NCBI GenBank assembly: GCA_035610365.1
Contig: CM069432.1
Location: 236,620,104 to 236,684,103 of the forward strand
Length of the DNA stretch: 64,000 nt
Source of the DNA: Aquatica leii
Taxonomy: Eukaryota > Arthropoda > Insecta > Coleoptera > Lampyridae
Reading direction: 5' to 3'
The notes beneath the pieces were generated by a model, which was not told where the DNA came from, searched no databases, and saw nothing but the letters and a program-made list of their open reading frames with translations. Made by a program: the position numbers and the translations under genes. How positions within the stretch are numbered: the first letter of the stretch is position 1; every line of letters begins with the position of its first letter. Shown here piece by piece: positions 22,215 through 32,524 of the stretch.

Positions 22215-25200
22215 ATTTTCTTAAAAGTATACATAAAAATGAAATTTCTCATTTCGTATAAACGCTATGGAAGCCTGACGTACTATTGCAAGTCCCTGTA
22301 TAAATTGTGGTTTCTAATATATTCCCTTTTTTAATTATTCTTAGTTAATAAAACTCAAAAATTACTCTTTATAGACTTTGATTAATTACTCTTTAAATAA
22401 ATTTATGAATTAGATAAATTAGACCAATATTTTTTTAATATTTCGGCTAACTTTTAGCCGTAGTGTTAAAAAAAAGTTTCCTTTTAAAATACAGTTACGT
22501 GAAAATATTCAATTCTTAGTTTTTCAATCAATTTTTGTTTATTTACTCGTCATTCATATTTGTAAAGTATGAACTTTTTAACAAATCCGTTCTCTTTATT
22601 TTTGTAGCGTTTTTTTTCCACCGAGGTTTAAGTTGAACCATGTATATTTTATTTGTAAATAGTAGTTTGTATTTATTGAAGGCGATTAATTTTTTTTATA
22701 ATTTGCGGAGTTAAAATTTGTTTAAGTAACCAAGTTGTTAACATGGTAATGCTTAAATCAGGAATGCTACTTCTTCTAGCTAGAGAGGTAAGTGGCATGT
22801 CTTTTGTCTTGTGTGCGTATTTAATTGTAATGCTTAAATTTTGTTTCTGTGCTCTAATCAACTGCTCTTCTTGTTCAGACAAAAATCTTTCATTTCTTCA
22901 AGCAAGTGAGTACAATTTAAACTGTAAGCTTATTTTAAAAAAATTACAATATATTATAAGTGTCTACGTTGGAACAAGCAAATTAATTTTTAACTATAAA
23001 TGTGATACCAACAATCAACTTTTTTTTTAAATTTTCAACGAAATGATATTTATTCAAATTTTAAATTTATTATTTTAGTATTGATGCTATTTACATTAGA
23101 ACAGTTTGGAAGGGGTGATTTTTGATATTAAAAACTTTAGTTTTGAAATTTTCTTGTAATGGAAAAATTGAGTAAGCTTTGAACTGGCGTTTGAAAATTT
23201 TAATGGTTAATGGTTTTTGAGATACATTTCGATTAGATTTGAGTAATTGAATGTTATTGACCGTTTGTTCCTTTGAATATAAAATATGAAGTTTTATTTC
23301 GGAAACTACACACGTAGAAAATAATATGTTGTAACTAAACAATCAATCTCTTACTTGTCCTTTGTATTGTAATATGTGTATCGCTTTATTAAGTGCCCTT
23401 TATTGCTCAGTACTAACGATATTCTGTTTATGCTAGAATCACCGATAATAGGCATCCAAATCACACTTTAACCGAAGTGGGATGAAGTGACCTTACACGA
23501 ATGCGACATTTCCAGTTCTGGATATCGTACTGAAAATTTGCATTTTTTAGGCTGTGATGAGTATTATTATAAGGGACCATCTAAGCAGTTTTTATATTTT
23601 CAAGTATTTTAATTAGATTTATGCATTTTTCTTATTGTTTTTGTGCCATTACGATTTATGCTGTAAAAAATTTACATCGACAATGAACTGTACCTATTTT
23701 AAGTAGATTAATTTTAAACAAATGTACTTATAAATTACGCAAAACCTACAAAATAATAGTTACCAAAAATAGACAATTCTATTTAATTATTTTTTATTAA
23801 TATTATAATTCGTGTTTAATATTTTGTTCCTTTGTAAACGTACATATAATATACTGCTTTTTAAGTGCTTGCCAAATACTAATTTAACGTTGTATTTTTT
23901 TAAACCGATTGTCTATTGAATGTTTTACACTGACAATAAAAATATTCAATTGCACAATTAAATTTGATCAAAATATATTATTGTAAATAATAGTTTGGTA
24001 CTTAAACCTAAAACCCTAAAACGGTTTTTCGATTAGGCATTAATTACTTAAACTATTGTTTTATTTGGCAATAACAAACATGACTGAATTGAAACTATTT
24101 ATTTTTTCTACAAAACTAACGCTATTAAATTACTACATTTTTGCCTGTAACTTAGTCAATTTGTTATATCTAAAGATTGTGGAAAATGCCTTAAAGAGTA
24201 TATTTAAAAGCATCCATTGTCATATTTTGTGATGTGTAATATGTTGAGTTTTAAAAGTATAATATGAAAATGTTAGAATATTTTAGTTATCTAGTGGTTT
24301 TCTATTAAAAAATATATTTATGTATAAAAAATTGATGAAGAAAATGGAGATGTCAGTATTAAAATGATTATACCCAAACTTTTCTTTTATTTTAGGTATT
24401 TTAAAAAAAAATATAGTCCTTGATCCGACAATTACAAAATTAGTTAAAACGTTTATAATTTTTATTTGAAACCATTGCAGTATTTTTATCAAATTTATCA
24501 TAGTAGGATGTGTAAAACCTATCTTTTAAACGTATTTGAACACGTTTAAAGTGTTTACGGGGATATAAGTTTGTTACTACAAATTGTTATTTTTTGATAA
24601 AAAATTTATTTAGATTAGACCCGGTCTGAGTTAGTGTGGTTTTTAATCACCACATTTTAAATTACGCTTTTTTGGTCAAGTTACATGTATAAAATAATTA
24701 CTACAGAAACTGCAGCGAAAGTTACGTCCCTGTATGGGAGGTTCTATTTTTGTATTTCCAATTTATTTTATTCTTTATATAAGATATAGTTTTAAACGTG
24801 ACGTGTTGTTTTTGGAAATGCGAAGGTCGCGGTGTTAACTATGATTTAGTACCGTAAAACGGGTATACATAAAAGAATAATTTTTCTGTAAGAGAACGTC
24901 TTTCAGCAAAGCAAACTATAATCTAACAAAGAACCACTACAAAGTTAGGTAATCAACTTGTGAACCAAACCAGATTCTAAACTCCATAAAAGTGACTTAA
25001 AAAGAAGTAGTATCCGTATATAAAGAAGAAGCTCGACTCAGATTGGGTTAGGGTCGAAAAGGGGCGTGTTTTCGAATAAGGAGTAATGATGGGGAGCCAA
25101 ACAGGGGATTAAAGTTATTGGGGACTTAGAAATATGCCTTTTACAATACAACTGTGGCGACTGCGTCGGCGCTACGGTAAACAGAAGCTGTAGTAGCATA

Positions 25201-25345
25201 CGGAAGTGAAAAATCGGCAGTCCGTAACAACCCGCCAAAAGCTACCGAGGGAACTAATTTTTGTTAAGTAGTTTTAATATATATAGTTCTTTGGATCTAG
25301 TTAATTATAAGTTATTGTACATTCTGTTAATAAAACCTATAAAAC
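22215..25345. other. AT-rich stretch, no assigned gene
   Basis: A minus-strand frame at 22882-22673 (69 codons, SITIKYAHKTKDMPLTSLAR) is the only piece with mixed composition, and I cannot assign it. From about 24990 to 25345 the base composition rises in GC. Because it directly follows the Penelope-like GIY-YIG domain on the minus strand, I infer that it is that element's 3' region. Otherwise nothing is seen. Confidence 0.4.
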
Positions 25346-26025
25346 TACACAACGATCATGTTCTGAAATGCGAGTAATGACAGAATGACTGGTTGTACCA
25401 ATGTAGACCAAACCACATGAACAAGGAATTTGGTATACACCTTGAAATGAAACTGTAGAAAATTTGTTCTTGGGAGATGGAAAAATCTGAAAGACATAAA
25501 ACTTTCACCATAAAACATATTAAATTATTTTTAGGGTAAATGATGTATTATGTACACCATTTACCCTAAAAATAATTTAATCTGAAAGATTTTGTTGAGT
25601 TGAATATGGGTTTAATACCATTCTTACGAAGAAGTTTCTCTATTTGATTTGTAATCTTGTGAATGTATGGCGATAATGCCAATTTCGGATTCGATTCGGA
25701 AGTAGAAAAATCCTTAGGTAATCAAGCACGTGGATGTAGATGACGGTCAATAACTGTTTGAATATCTCGGTTCATATAACCATTGTTCACCAAGGTTCTA
25801 GTAAGATGACGGAGTTCCGGGTCTAGATTTTCAGGTTGGCAAATAAAAAAAGCACGATGAACCAAATATTCAATAACAGAACGTTACTGTGCAGGACGAT
25901 GATGAGACGAAGCATGAAGGTATCTGTCCGTATGGGTAGGTTTGCAATAAACAAAATGGCCCAGAAGTCCGTTTCTATTAGTTTCTATTTCCATACTAAA
26001 TTTGATATGTAGGTGTTTAGATGAT
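25346..26025 (-). pseudogene. Penelope-like retroelement, C-terminal RT to GIY-YIG endonuclease
   Basis: The minus strand reads HLHIKFSMEIETNRNG, YCKPTHTDRYLHASSHHRPAQ, then (after a stop) SVIEYLVHRAFF, HLTRTLVNNGYMNRDIQ, PYIHKITNQIEKLLRKNGIK, and finally GVYQIPCSCGLVYIGTTSHS with ISEHDR. The last part is the GIY-YIG nuclease signature of Penelope-like elements. The RT catalytic core is missing: the element is truncated and abuts gypsy sequence at about 26025. It is also interrupted by an 84-bp foldback insertion. Confidence 0.88.
25495..25578. mobile_element. 84-bp foldback insertion with 11-bp duplicated target
   Basis: AATCTGAAAGA is present at 25484-25494 and 25579-25589. Between and at the edge lies a 24-bp perfect inverted repeat (25519-25542 and 25558-25581) around a 15-nt loop. 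Skipping the insertion keeps the Penelope-like reading continuous. No coding capacity. Confidence 0.8.
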
Positions 26026-27038
26026 GATAGCTGTCTGTAGTCTACGCAAAACCTTGTCGATCCATCCTTCTTCTTTACGAGTACCACTGGGGATGCCCAT
26101 GGGCTACTTGAAGGTTCAATCACGCCTTCTCTCTCAATATCGGTAATTATTTGTTTGGTTTCTTCTCTTTTTGTCAAAGGAAGTCTGCGTGGATGTTGTC
26201 GTATTGGTCGAGCATCTCCACTATTAATTTTATGTTTCACCACGTTAGTTCTTCCTTTGGAACCACTCTCCAGCGCGAACACATCTTGATACTCTTGAAT
26301 CAACACTTTAACTTTAGCCAGCTGGTCTTGGCTGAGGTTTTGGCATTTGGTGGTAAGAATGTCCAATAGATGTTGTGGACGCTTTTTCGGCGACGTATCT
26401 TTGTTAGATTTCACGCATCGCTCAATTTGATATACTGGCGTGCATTGGCCTACCACGGTCTTCTTTTTCAACGTTACAGGATCTGAGTTGATGTTTAAGA
26501 TCTTTACTGGCATCGTGTTTTTTACTCGTACTAAAGTTCTGCCAACGAGTAGTTCCTTTTCCACTAAGTCGCTTTCCATTGGTTCAATTGCGCGTATATA
26601 GCCTTCCCGGAGTGCCATCACCACACTTTCAGTCTTTGCAGGCAGAGTCACGTCTTCACTCAATAAGACTCGCACGACTGCCTTCTCTGACGAATGAAAA
26701 GGAATTTCTTCATTGTCGATCTTCAGGACATCGTTCTTCATATCCAAATGGAACCCATACTTCTTTATCACATCCATTCCCAGGATAACTTCTTCCGTAA
26801 TGTCGGCTACTAGTACTTGATGATCGAGTACTCCATTTCCCAAACCAATAGTCACTTGTACTTGTCCGCGAGTAGGTATTTCTTCGCCAGTCGCCGTTCG
26901 AAGTCGTACTGTTACTGGTGATGTCTTATCCCGTGTCAACCAGTAACTGAACGCTTCTTCCATTGATCTTGCCATCGAGATAAATGCTATGCAATTGCTC
27001 CCTAGGCGATGCCATTTAAATGGTAATCTCCGGGGCAT
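26026..27038 (-). pseudogene. Ty3/gypsy protease and start of reverse transcriptase
   Basis: The minus-strand frame from 27038 (continuing to 25884) covers a retroviral-type protease region with DHQVLVADITEEVILGMDVI (the conserved ILG end of the aspartic protease fold) and a linker. Then come KINSGDARPIRQHPRRLP and GVIEPSSSPWASPVVLVKKK with FCVDYRQL, the start of the RT. After DYRQL the frame continues into Penelope-like sequence. The DTG active site is not seen in this frame, so the protease is probably damaged at its N-terminus. Confidence 0.85.
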
Positions 27039-27097
27039 GGCTCCTTGAGGTCGACCCGTTCTAGTTTTCCGGACGTTCTTCTGGTTTTCTTCTGCGC

Positions 27098-27335
27098 TTA
27101 GTACAGCGTCGTCGTACGTGGCCCACTTCCTCGCAGTTCCAGCACGTCAGTTCTCTTCCTCGAGCTACTCGTTCCCGAAATACCCGTCGCACTATGTCTT
27201 CAATGCTTTCTTCTGTGTGCGAGGATATTTCTGCAGCACAACGGAGCTTATAGCTGCCTCGGTGTGACGGTTGTTGATCTCTAAAGCATGGGTTAAAGCG
27301 TCATCCAACGTCTTTGGTCGAGCTAACCGGAGAGT
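27098..27335 (-). pseudogene. Gypsy gag nucleocapsid part with zinc knuckle
   Basis: CWNCEEVGHVRRRC (CX2CX4HX4C) is read at 27144-27103 on the minus strand, in a different frame from both gag and protease. Between 27335 and this motif the gag frame continues past a stop (LARPKTLDDALTHALEINNR). The element therefore has at least one stop and one frameshift in gag. Confidence 0.8.
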
Positions 27336-27944
27336 CTACTGCGTTTCGTTGTCTCGGAGGCCGTCTACAAATGTTTGAATAGCCAACTGCTCCAAGAAGG
27401 TATCTGATGCTGTAGGATACGCAAGCCGTGTTAATCTGGCGATGTCAGCCTCAAACTCCTGAAGACTTTCGGCAACTTTCTGAATACGACTTTTAATTTG
27501 ATCTTGATACACCTGTTGAAGATGAGCATCTCCATATCTCATTTCTAATCGTTCGTACTTTTCTCGTAGGTGGTCAGGAACACTTTGTAAAATTCCAAGC
27601 GCTTCTCCACGTAAGGACACTATTAAAGACGTCGCTTTCTGCTTGTTGCTCCAACCATTAGCTGTAGCTGCGGCTTCAAACTGCTTGTAGTGGGTTGACC
27701 ATGGAACTTTACCATCAAAATTTGGCGGTACAACCTTAAACTTGTGAGTGCTTTCTTCCCGGCGGTCCATTATTAAATCTTCACTCGTGACACTTCCTTC
27801 ACCATGGTAATTCATTTGGTTCATTCTTTCTTCAAGCAGGTTCATTCTGTCTTCTAATTTGTCCTCCATTGCTTCTATTCTCTCATTCATAGATTGTTTT
27901 TCGTTTTCCAGAACTTCGCGTATTTCTTCTCTTAAATTTAACAT
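27336..27944 (-). CDS. Gypsy gag N-terminal part (202 codons)
   Basis: The frame starts at 27944 (MLNLREEIREVLENEKQ) with a coiled-coil rich in Glu, Arg, Met and Leu over the first 45 residues. It continues to a capsid-like region (VVPPNFDGKVPWSTHYKQFE and WSNKQKATSLIVSLRGEAL) and a conserved LAIQTFVDGLRDNETQ before a TAG. In relatives the capsid continues past this point, so the stop is a truncation. The same first residues, slightly changed, occur at 63924. Confidence 0.85.
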   Translation of the reverse strand: MLNLREEIREVLENEKQSMNERIEAMEDKLEDRMNLLEERMNQMNYHGEGSVTSEDLIMDRREESTHKFKVVPPNFDGKVPWSTHYKQFEAAATANGWSNKQKATSLIVSLRGEALGILQSVPDHLREKYERLEMRYGDAHLQQVYQDQIKSRIQKVAESLQEFEADIARLTRLAYPTASDTFLEQLAIQTFVDGLRDNETQ

Positions 27945-28195
27945 GTCTGCTTGAGTTTCCTCTTGATCAATTATGATTTGATTTTCTATGCTCGTTCGGA
28001 TTTCTACTTTTAAACTTCTAGAACTTTCCTCTATTTTCTGAGAATGTTCGGAGAGTCAAACTGGAACAGCTACGATTAAACGCGAACTAAAGCTTTAATT
28101 ATTTACGCAATCAATGTTTTTATTACGGGAGCGATATTAATTTACTTAATGGTATTTACACTAAAAAAGAATCGCGAACCCCACACCTGACACCA

Positions 28196-28665
28196 CTTGA
28201 ATTTTATTATTAAAACTAATTTATTTTAATTACTAAATTTTTTTAACTTATATTAGAAATATGTACACTTTTAAATTAACCGAACTAATTAAATCTAATA
28301 ATATTTAATAAAAACACTTACTTATTGTAATTGTATTAATTTATATCACTTACACGAAGATAAGATAAAGTCCTCGGATAGCTTCACACACTTGTTTACA
28401 CCAAAGTCACGTACAAGATTATTCTCCGTATATTTATCTACACACACGCGCTAACGACTTATTTATTTAGACTTGAATAATCTGCTTAACACTGCTGTCT
28501 TCGCATTACCGAAAATAACTGACCTACGACTTGTTTGTTCCGTATATATACACATTTTGGAAATCCTTCTTGAGTGTTCCATATCTTTCGGTATATGTTC
28601 TAGAAGATGGATAACAACTTCGAGAAGGCTCTTGAATTTGAGAACGTTTCAATATGATTGTATTT
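28196..28665 (-). repeat. Gypsy-family 5' LTR (minus strand) and primer-binding site
   Basis: Reverse complement of the LTR also seen at 21845 and 63110. It contains TATATATACGGAAC-type core promoter sequence and the AAGTGTTTTTATTAAATATTA block. Next to it on the gag side, TGGTGTCAGGTGTGG (28195 downward) is in the position of a tRNA primer-binding site. The outer LTR edge is approximate. Confidence 0.78.
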
Positions 28666-29264
28666 ATATGAAAACAGAAAAAAATTGAATCTCGATTTGT
28701 GCGTGTTTGAGATCGAGTCATGGGATCAATCCATTGGTTGAAATAGTTTTTTTGATGCAAAAAATTGATTCTCCGATTAATCGATCTCGGATCACCATCC
28801 CTAACCACCACATCTACAAGCTCCAAAAAAGTTTTAGCAAATTCAAACTGATTAAGAATTATTTTCGATTAAATATGCTACAAAAGAAACTTACAAATTT
28901 AGCAATTCTCTCTATAGAAAATGCTATGACCAGTTCAATTAATTACGACGAGATAATTAACACATTTGCAAGAAAAATTCATTTTAAAATTTTTATATGG
29001 TACGGATCAAAATATTTTCTAAAATATGTTGTATATTCTTAAAAATAGTTTGACTTAAATTTAAATATTTCTATGTTATGTGAATAATAGAATCTTCTTA
29101 CTTTATTAAATGAATCTTTTCTTATTTTACTTTTCTATAACGAAAGTACAGCAATCACTTAAAAAATTTTTTATTGCATAATTTTACGTTTCAAGGTCTC
29201 CTGAATTAGAAAAATGCATTTTTGACAAAAAATTTTGAGTATCTGTGTGTGTGTCTGTGTGTAA
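28666..29264. other. AT-rich stretch, unassigned
   Basis: No recognisable domain. The open frame at 28707-29042 is biased in composition and matches nothing I know. A GTGTGTGTGTCTGTGTGT run lies near 29246. Confidence 0.35.
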
Positions 29265-29678
29265 CGATGTACCCACGATATCTCTAGAACCAAAAGTCCT
29301 AAAAACTTGAAATTTGGTGTGGAGCTGACTTTTCTCGGTTCTATCAAAAAATAGGTCTGATAAAGAAACCGGAAGTGGACGTATCCGCCATTTCTAACAG
29401 TTTTCCTATATAATTTAGTAAGTATGTAAATTATTCAAATTATTTTTACAGTTTCTTATAGAGTTATTTCTTCTTAACAATTTATATATAATTTTTTTTT
29501 CTAACATTAACAGTTTATTAGATATTTGATTTATAATTTAAAGTGAACTCCATATATAATCCAAGGTTTGAATCCTGCCTACGACGATTTTTTTAGAAAA
29601 AATTCCATATCTTAAAGGGAAAGCAAGATACGTTAAAAAATAACAATTTTTCTCTATATTTTTTTTGACTTGTTTATA

Positions 29679-30272
29679 CCGTGTGTCCCGGTAATTTTAA
29701 AGCATACAAATTAACATAGGAAATTAAAAAAATTCGATTCATATGTCCCCAAAGTGTTTTTAAAATATTTCCAGTATCCGAACATATAACAATGTGTATC
29801 AGAGAACGTTTTGCGTAATAATTTTCAAAATTTAATAAGAAATATCAAAAATATAGTCATAACGAATTTATTATGAGTTTATTAAAAACAATTAACACGT
29901 TTAATTATGTCTCTTTACTGATAAAAATTAAACGTCGTTAATTTAAAATAATAATACAATTAAAAAAAACATGAACCGCATTGGAATTTGAACCTTCGTA
30001 CGTAACGGCGATATTACCGCAGTCGTACGATTGATGTTACTACACCAAAGTGACTATTACTGATACGTTGTTTACATTTGTATTTTAAACTAAGTTTTTT
30101 ACCATGTGATACATTTTAGGAAATATTTTTAATATTTGTTAACAAATTTTAAAAATTATTACGCAAAATGTTCTCTGGTACAATATCTTAAAAACACTTT
30201 GGGAACATATAAATAAAAATTTTCAAATTTTCCATGTTAATCTGTATGCTTCAGAATTTCCGGGACACACGA
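29679..30272. mobile_element. TIR-type MITE (about 594 bp) with TA duplication
   Basis: The left end CCGTGTGTCCCGGTAATTTT matches the reverse complement of the right end (TCGTGTGTCCCGGAAATTCT). Similarity extends about 80 bp inward. TA at 29677-29678 and 30273-30274. No transposase frame. A tRNA-like B-box lies inside on the minus strand. Confidence 0.82.
29975..30052 (-). other. tRNA-like (SINE-type) sequence inside the MITE
   Basis: Minus strand: GGTTCAAATTCCA (29994-29982) is a good RNA polymerase III B-box. About 50 bases upstream, TTGGTGTAGTAAC resembles a weak A-box. The arms pair poorly, so it is not a functional tRNA. It may be a captured tRNA or SINE piece. Confidence 0.3.
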
Positions 30273-31263
30273 TATACGGAGTGCTGCATCTTTTTTAAAT
30301 TATCTTTGGATGTACCCACAATAACTCTTGAACCAAAAGTCCTAGTAATTCGAAATTTGGTATGAAGCTGGCTTTTCATATTCTCTCAGTTTTATTAAAA
30401 AATGGGTCTGATAAAAAAACCGGAAGTGGGTGTATCTGCCATTTTTAACAGTTTTTCTTATATAATTTTGTACGTATGTAAATTATTTGAATTATTTTTA
30501 CAGTTTCTTATAGAGGCAATTTTTCCTAACAATTTATTAAAATAAAAAAATTTCTAACATTAACAGTTGATTAGATATTTAATTTTTAATTTAAAATTAC
30601 TTCAAAAATATAATATATTTTCGAATCTTCCCTGCGACGATTTTTTTTACTGATTTACTAAAGAAGTAAGTAATATCGAGACGCACAAATATAAGGTTTA
30701 ATCGATATGTTCTTAATGAAATCGAGTAGAAAAATTTCAAGAAAATTATAGCACACTAAGAAATCAATACAAACATGTAAATATCACTTCAAAATGGTTT
30801 TATGACAACATAACCTTAAAAAATATGTAGAAATTCTTTCATCATTCCTTATAAGAAAGGCGTGTGGTGCCCACACCAGTTTTTTTTGTTTTGTTTTTTT
30901 AGTAAAAGCACACGAAGTTTAGATATTTTTTACATAACATGATTGTTAACTAGGAGTAGTGGTGGGAAGTACGCTCCAAAAAATTGTTTATTCCCTTTCA
31001 AAAAAACTACTAGATCCAGCACGGAACAAATGATCAATAAAAAAAAATGTTAAGGTTGCAAGTTGTAATATCTTGAAAAAATTGAATTGTAAAACAAAAG
31101 ATTTTTTTGTGCTGCCAACATCGCAAACGTCAATACTTGTTCGTTAGTGTAGTTACGTAATGGGCGAAAAAAACTCTAGAGTGGCAAAATGAAAACTAGA
31201 AATCCACATAAAACTAAGTGTTCAAAGTCAATTATTATAGTATTAGTACGAGTATGCGACAGG

Positions 31264-32516
31264 CAGTAGCGAATTTAGGTATGACTGCGCCACAGGCCTT
31301 GCTTGATATGGTGCTTTGTTTACCTTATAGTAGTAATTATTATATAAATAAAATAGCTTATATATGAATATTAAAAATATTTTATTTTGGAGTTTATTAA
31401 TTTTAAAATGCCACAATAAATATTGATACTAAAGTTTTCTTGTTCAGAAAAATGTTCTTTTTTTCTGCGGCGAGTATCGTAAAAATAATAATTTTGAACT
31501 CCAGATAGTAGTTTCGATTTTTCCTTTATATTAAGTAGATTATTTATTTTTTATATTTTGAAAAGAACAAGCCAGAAAACTATACATTCGGACAACGGAT
31601 GATAAACCAATTGGACTTGTACTATGCTTCAATATCTCCCAACGATGTATAGATATTGTGAAAAAATTATAGAGTTCTTGCAAGGTACCAAAAAATTATA
31701 TATAATATATATAATAATAATAGTAAACTAATTGACATGTTCAATGAATGTTCAATCATACCAAAATACTTAACTTTTTGAATTTTAATAAAAATTCGTT
31801 GTAATACTTTATCACACTTCCAGAGTGCACGTAAGATTTTAAATGTTCAAGTAAAAATAGACCGAATTCAGCAAGAAGGTCTACAGTTTCTAAAATTACC
31901 GTTACGAGTATTTCCAATTTTTTCTAAATGTCTCTGGAATGGCAGTATTTTTTTCCAATAGGAAATTTTTTTTATCGAGCTGTTGTACGTATCATCACTT
32001 TATAAACGCGTCTTTAAGATATTCTTTGAGTTTTTAAATAACTGATATTAGTTTTATGAAAATCAGAATTTTCACGGCTTTCAACGCGTACTTTTGAGGC
32101 TTTCCAGTCACGAAAATCTTTACCAGTAAAAGCATAATGTCCCTATTTTTGTCAAATAATAAACATGAAGCACAAAATACAGATTCTTTACTCTCTGAAT
32201 AAATTTACTTCGCACGACGTTCAGTTGTTTAGGAAGGGACAATTTTTGTGTGATTTTACCTATATTTCAAAAACACGCTTGAAACATTTTTAAATTAGTC
32301 AAAATAAAGAGCGCCCGCTGTAGATTAAGAGGGACAATTTTAGCTTCCATAGAGAAGAAGAATCAGTATTAACTCTCAAATTAAAACAGATGGTTTTAAT
32401 GAAATTATCATTTCATAAATTTTCTAAAATGTTCTCGCTTCTAAAAGTTTTAACGCCCCTAGAATTTTGCTGCACTAAGTTTGGGCCTTACGGGTCTAAG
32501 CTTAAATCCACCACTG
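31264..32516. mobile_element. hAT-type element (1253 bp) with 8-bp TSD
   Basis: GCGACAGG flanks it at 31256-31263 and 32517-32524. The ends CAGTAGCGAATTTAGG and CAGTGGTGGATTTAAG (right, reverse complement) are hAT-like, and both continue to a conserved block ending AGGCC. No intact transposase frame is visible, so it is a non-autonomous or deleted copy. Confidence 0.85.
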
Positions 32517-32524
32517 GCGACAGG

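Larger units (their letters stand above)
29265..30670. repeat. Direct repeat pair (about 370 bp) flanking a TIR element
   Basis: 29265-29640 and 30307-30665 share the same order of blocks: ATGTACCCAC, GAACCAAAAGTCCTA, GAAATTTGGT, AACCGGAAGTGG, TTATTTTTACAGTTTCTTATAGAG, and CTAACATTAACAGTT, ending in CGACGATTTTTTT. Divergence is modest with small indels. No coding capacity. Confidence 0.85.

Noticed and set aside
22673..22882. Minus-strand frame of 69 codons as a possible missing exon of the flippase
   Set aside because: It is on the opposite strand to the flippase and the flippase already reaches a stop at 16126; no domain recognised.
28707..29042. 111-codon plus-strand frame as a gene
   Set aside because: No domain, AT-biased composition, no splice or start context.
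29975..30052. Functional tRNA gene
   Set aside because: B-box is good but the acceptor and anticodon arms do not pair.
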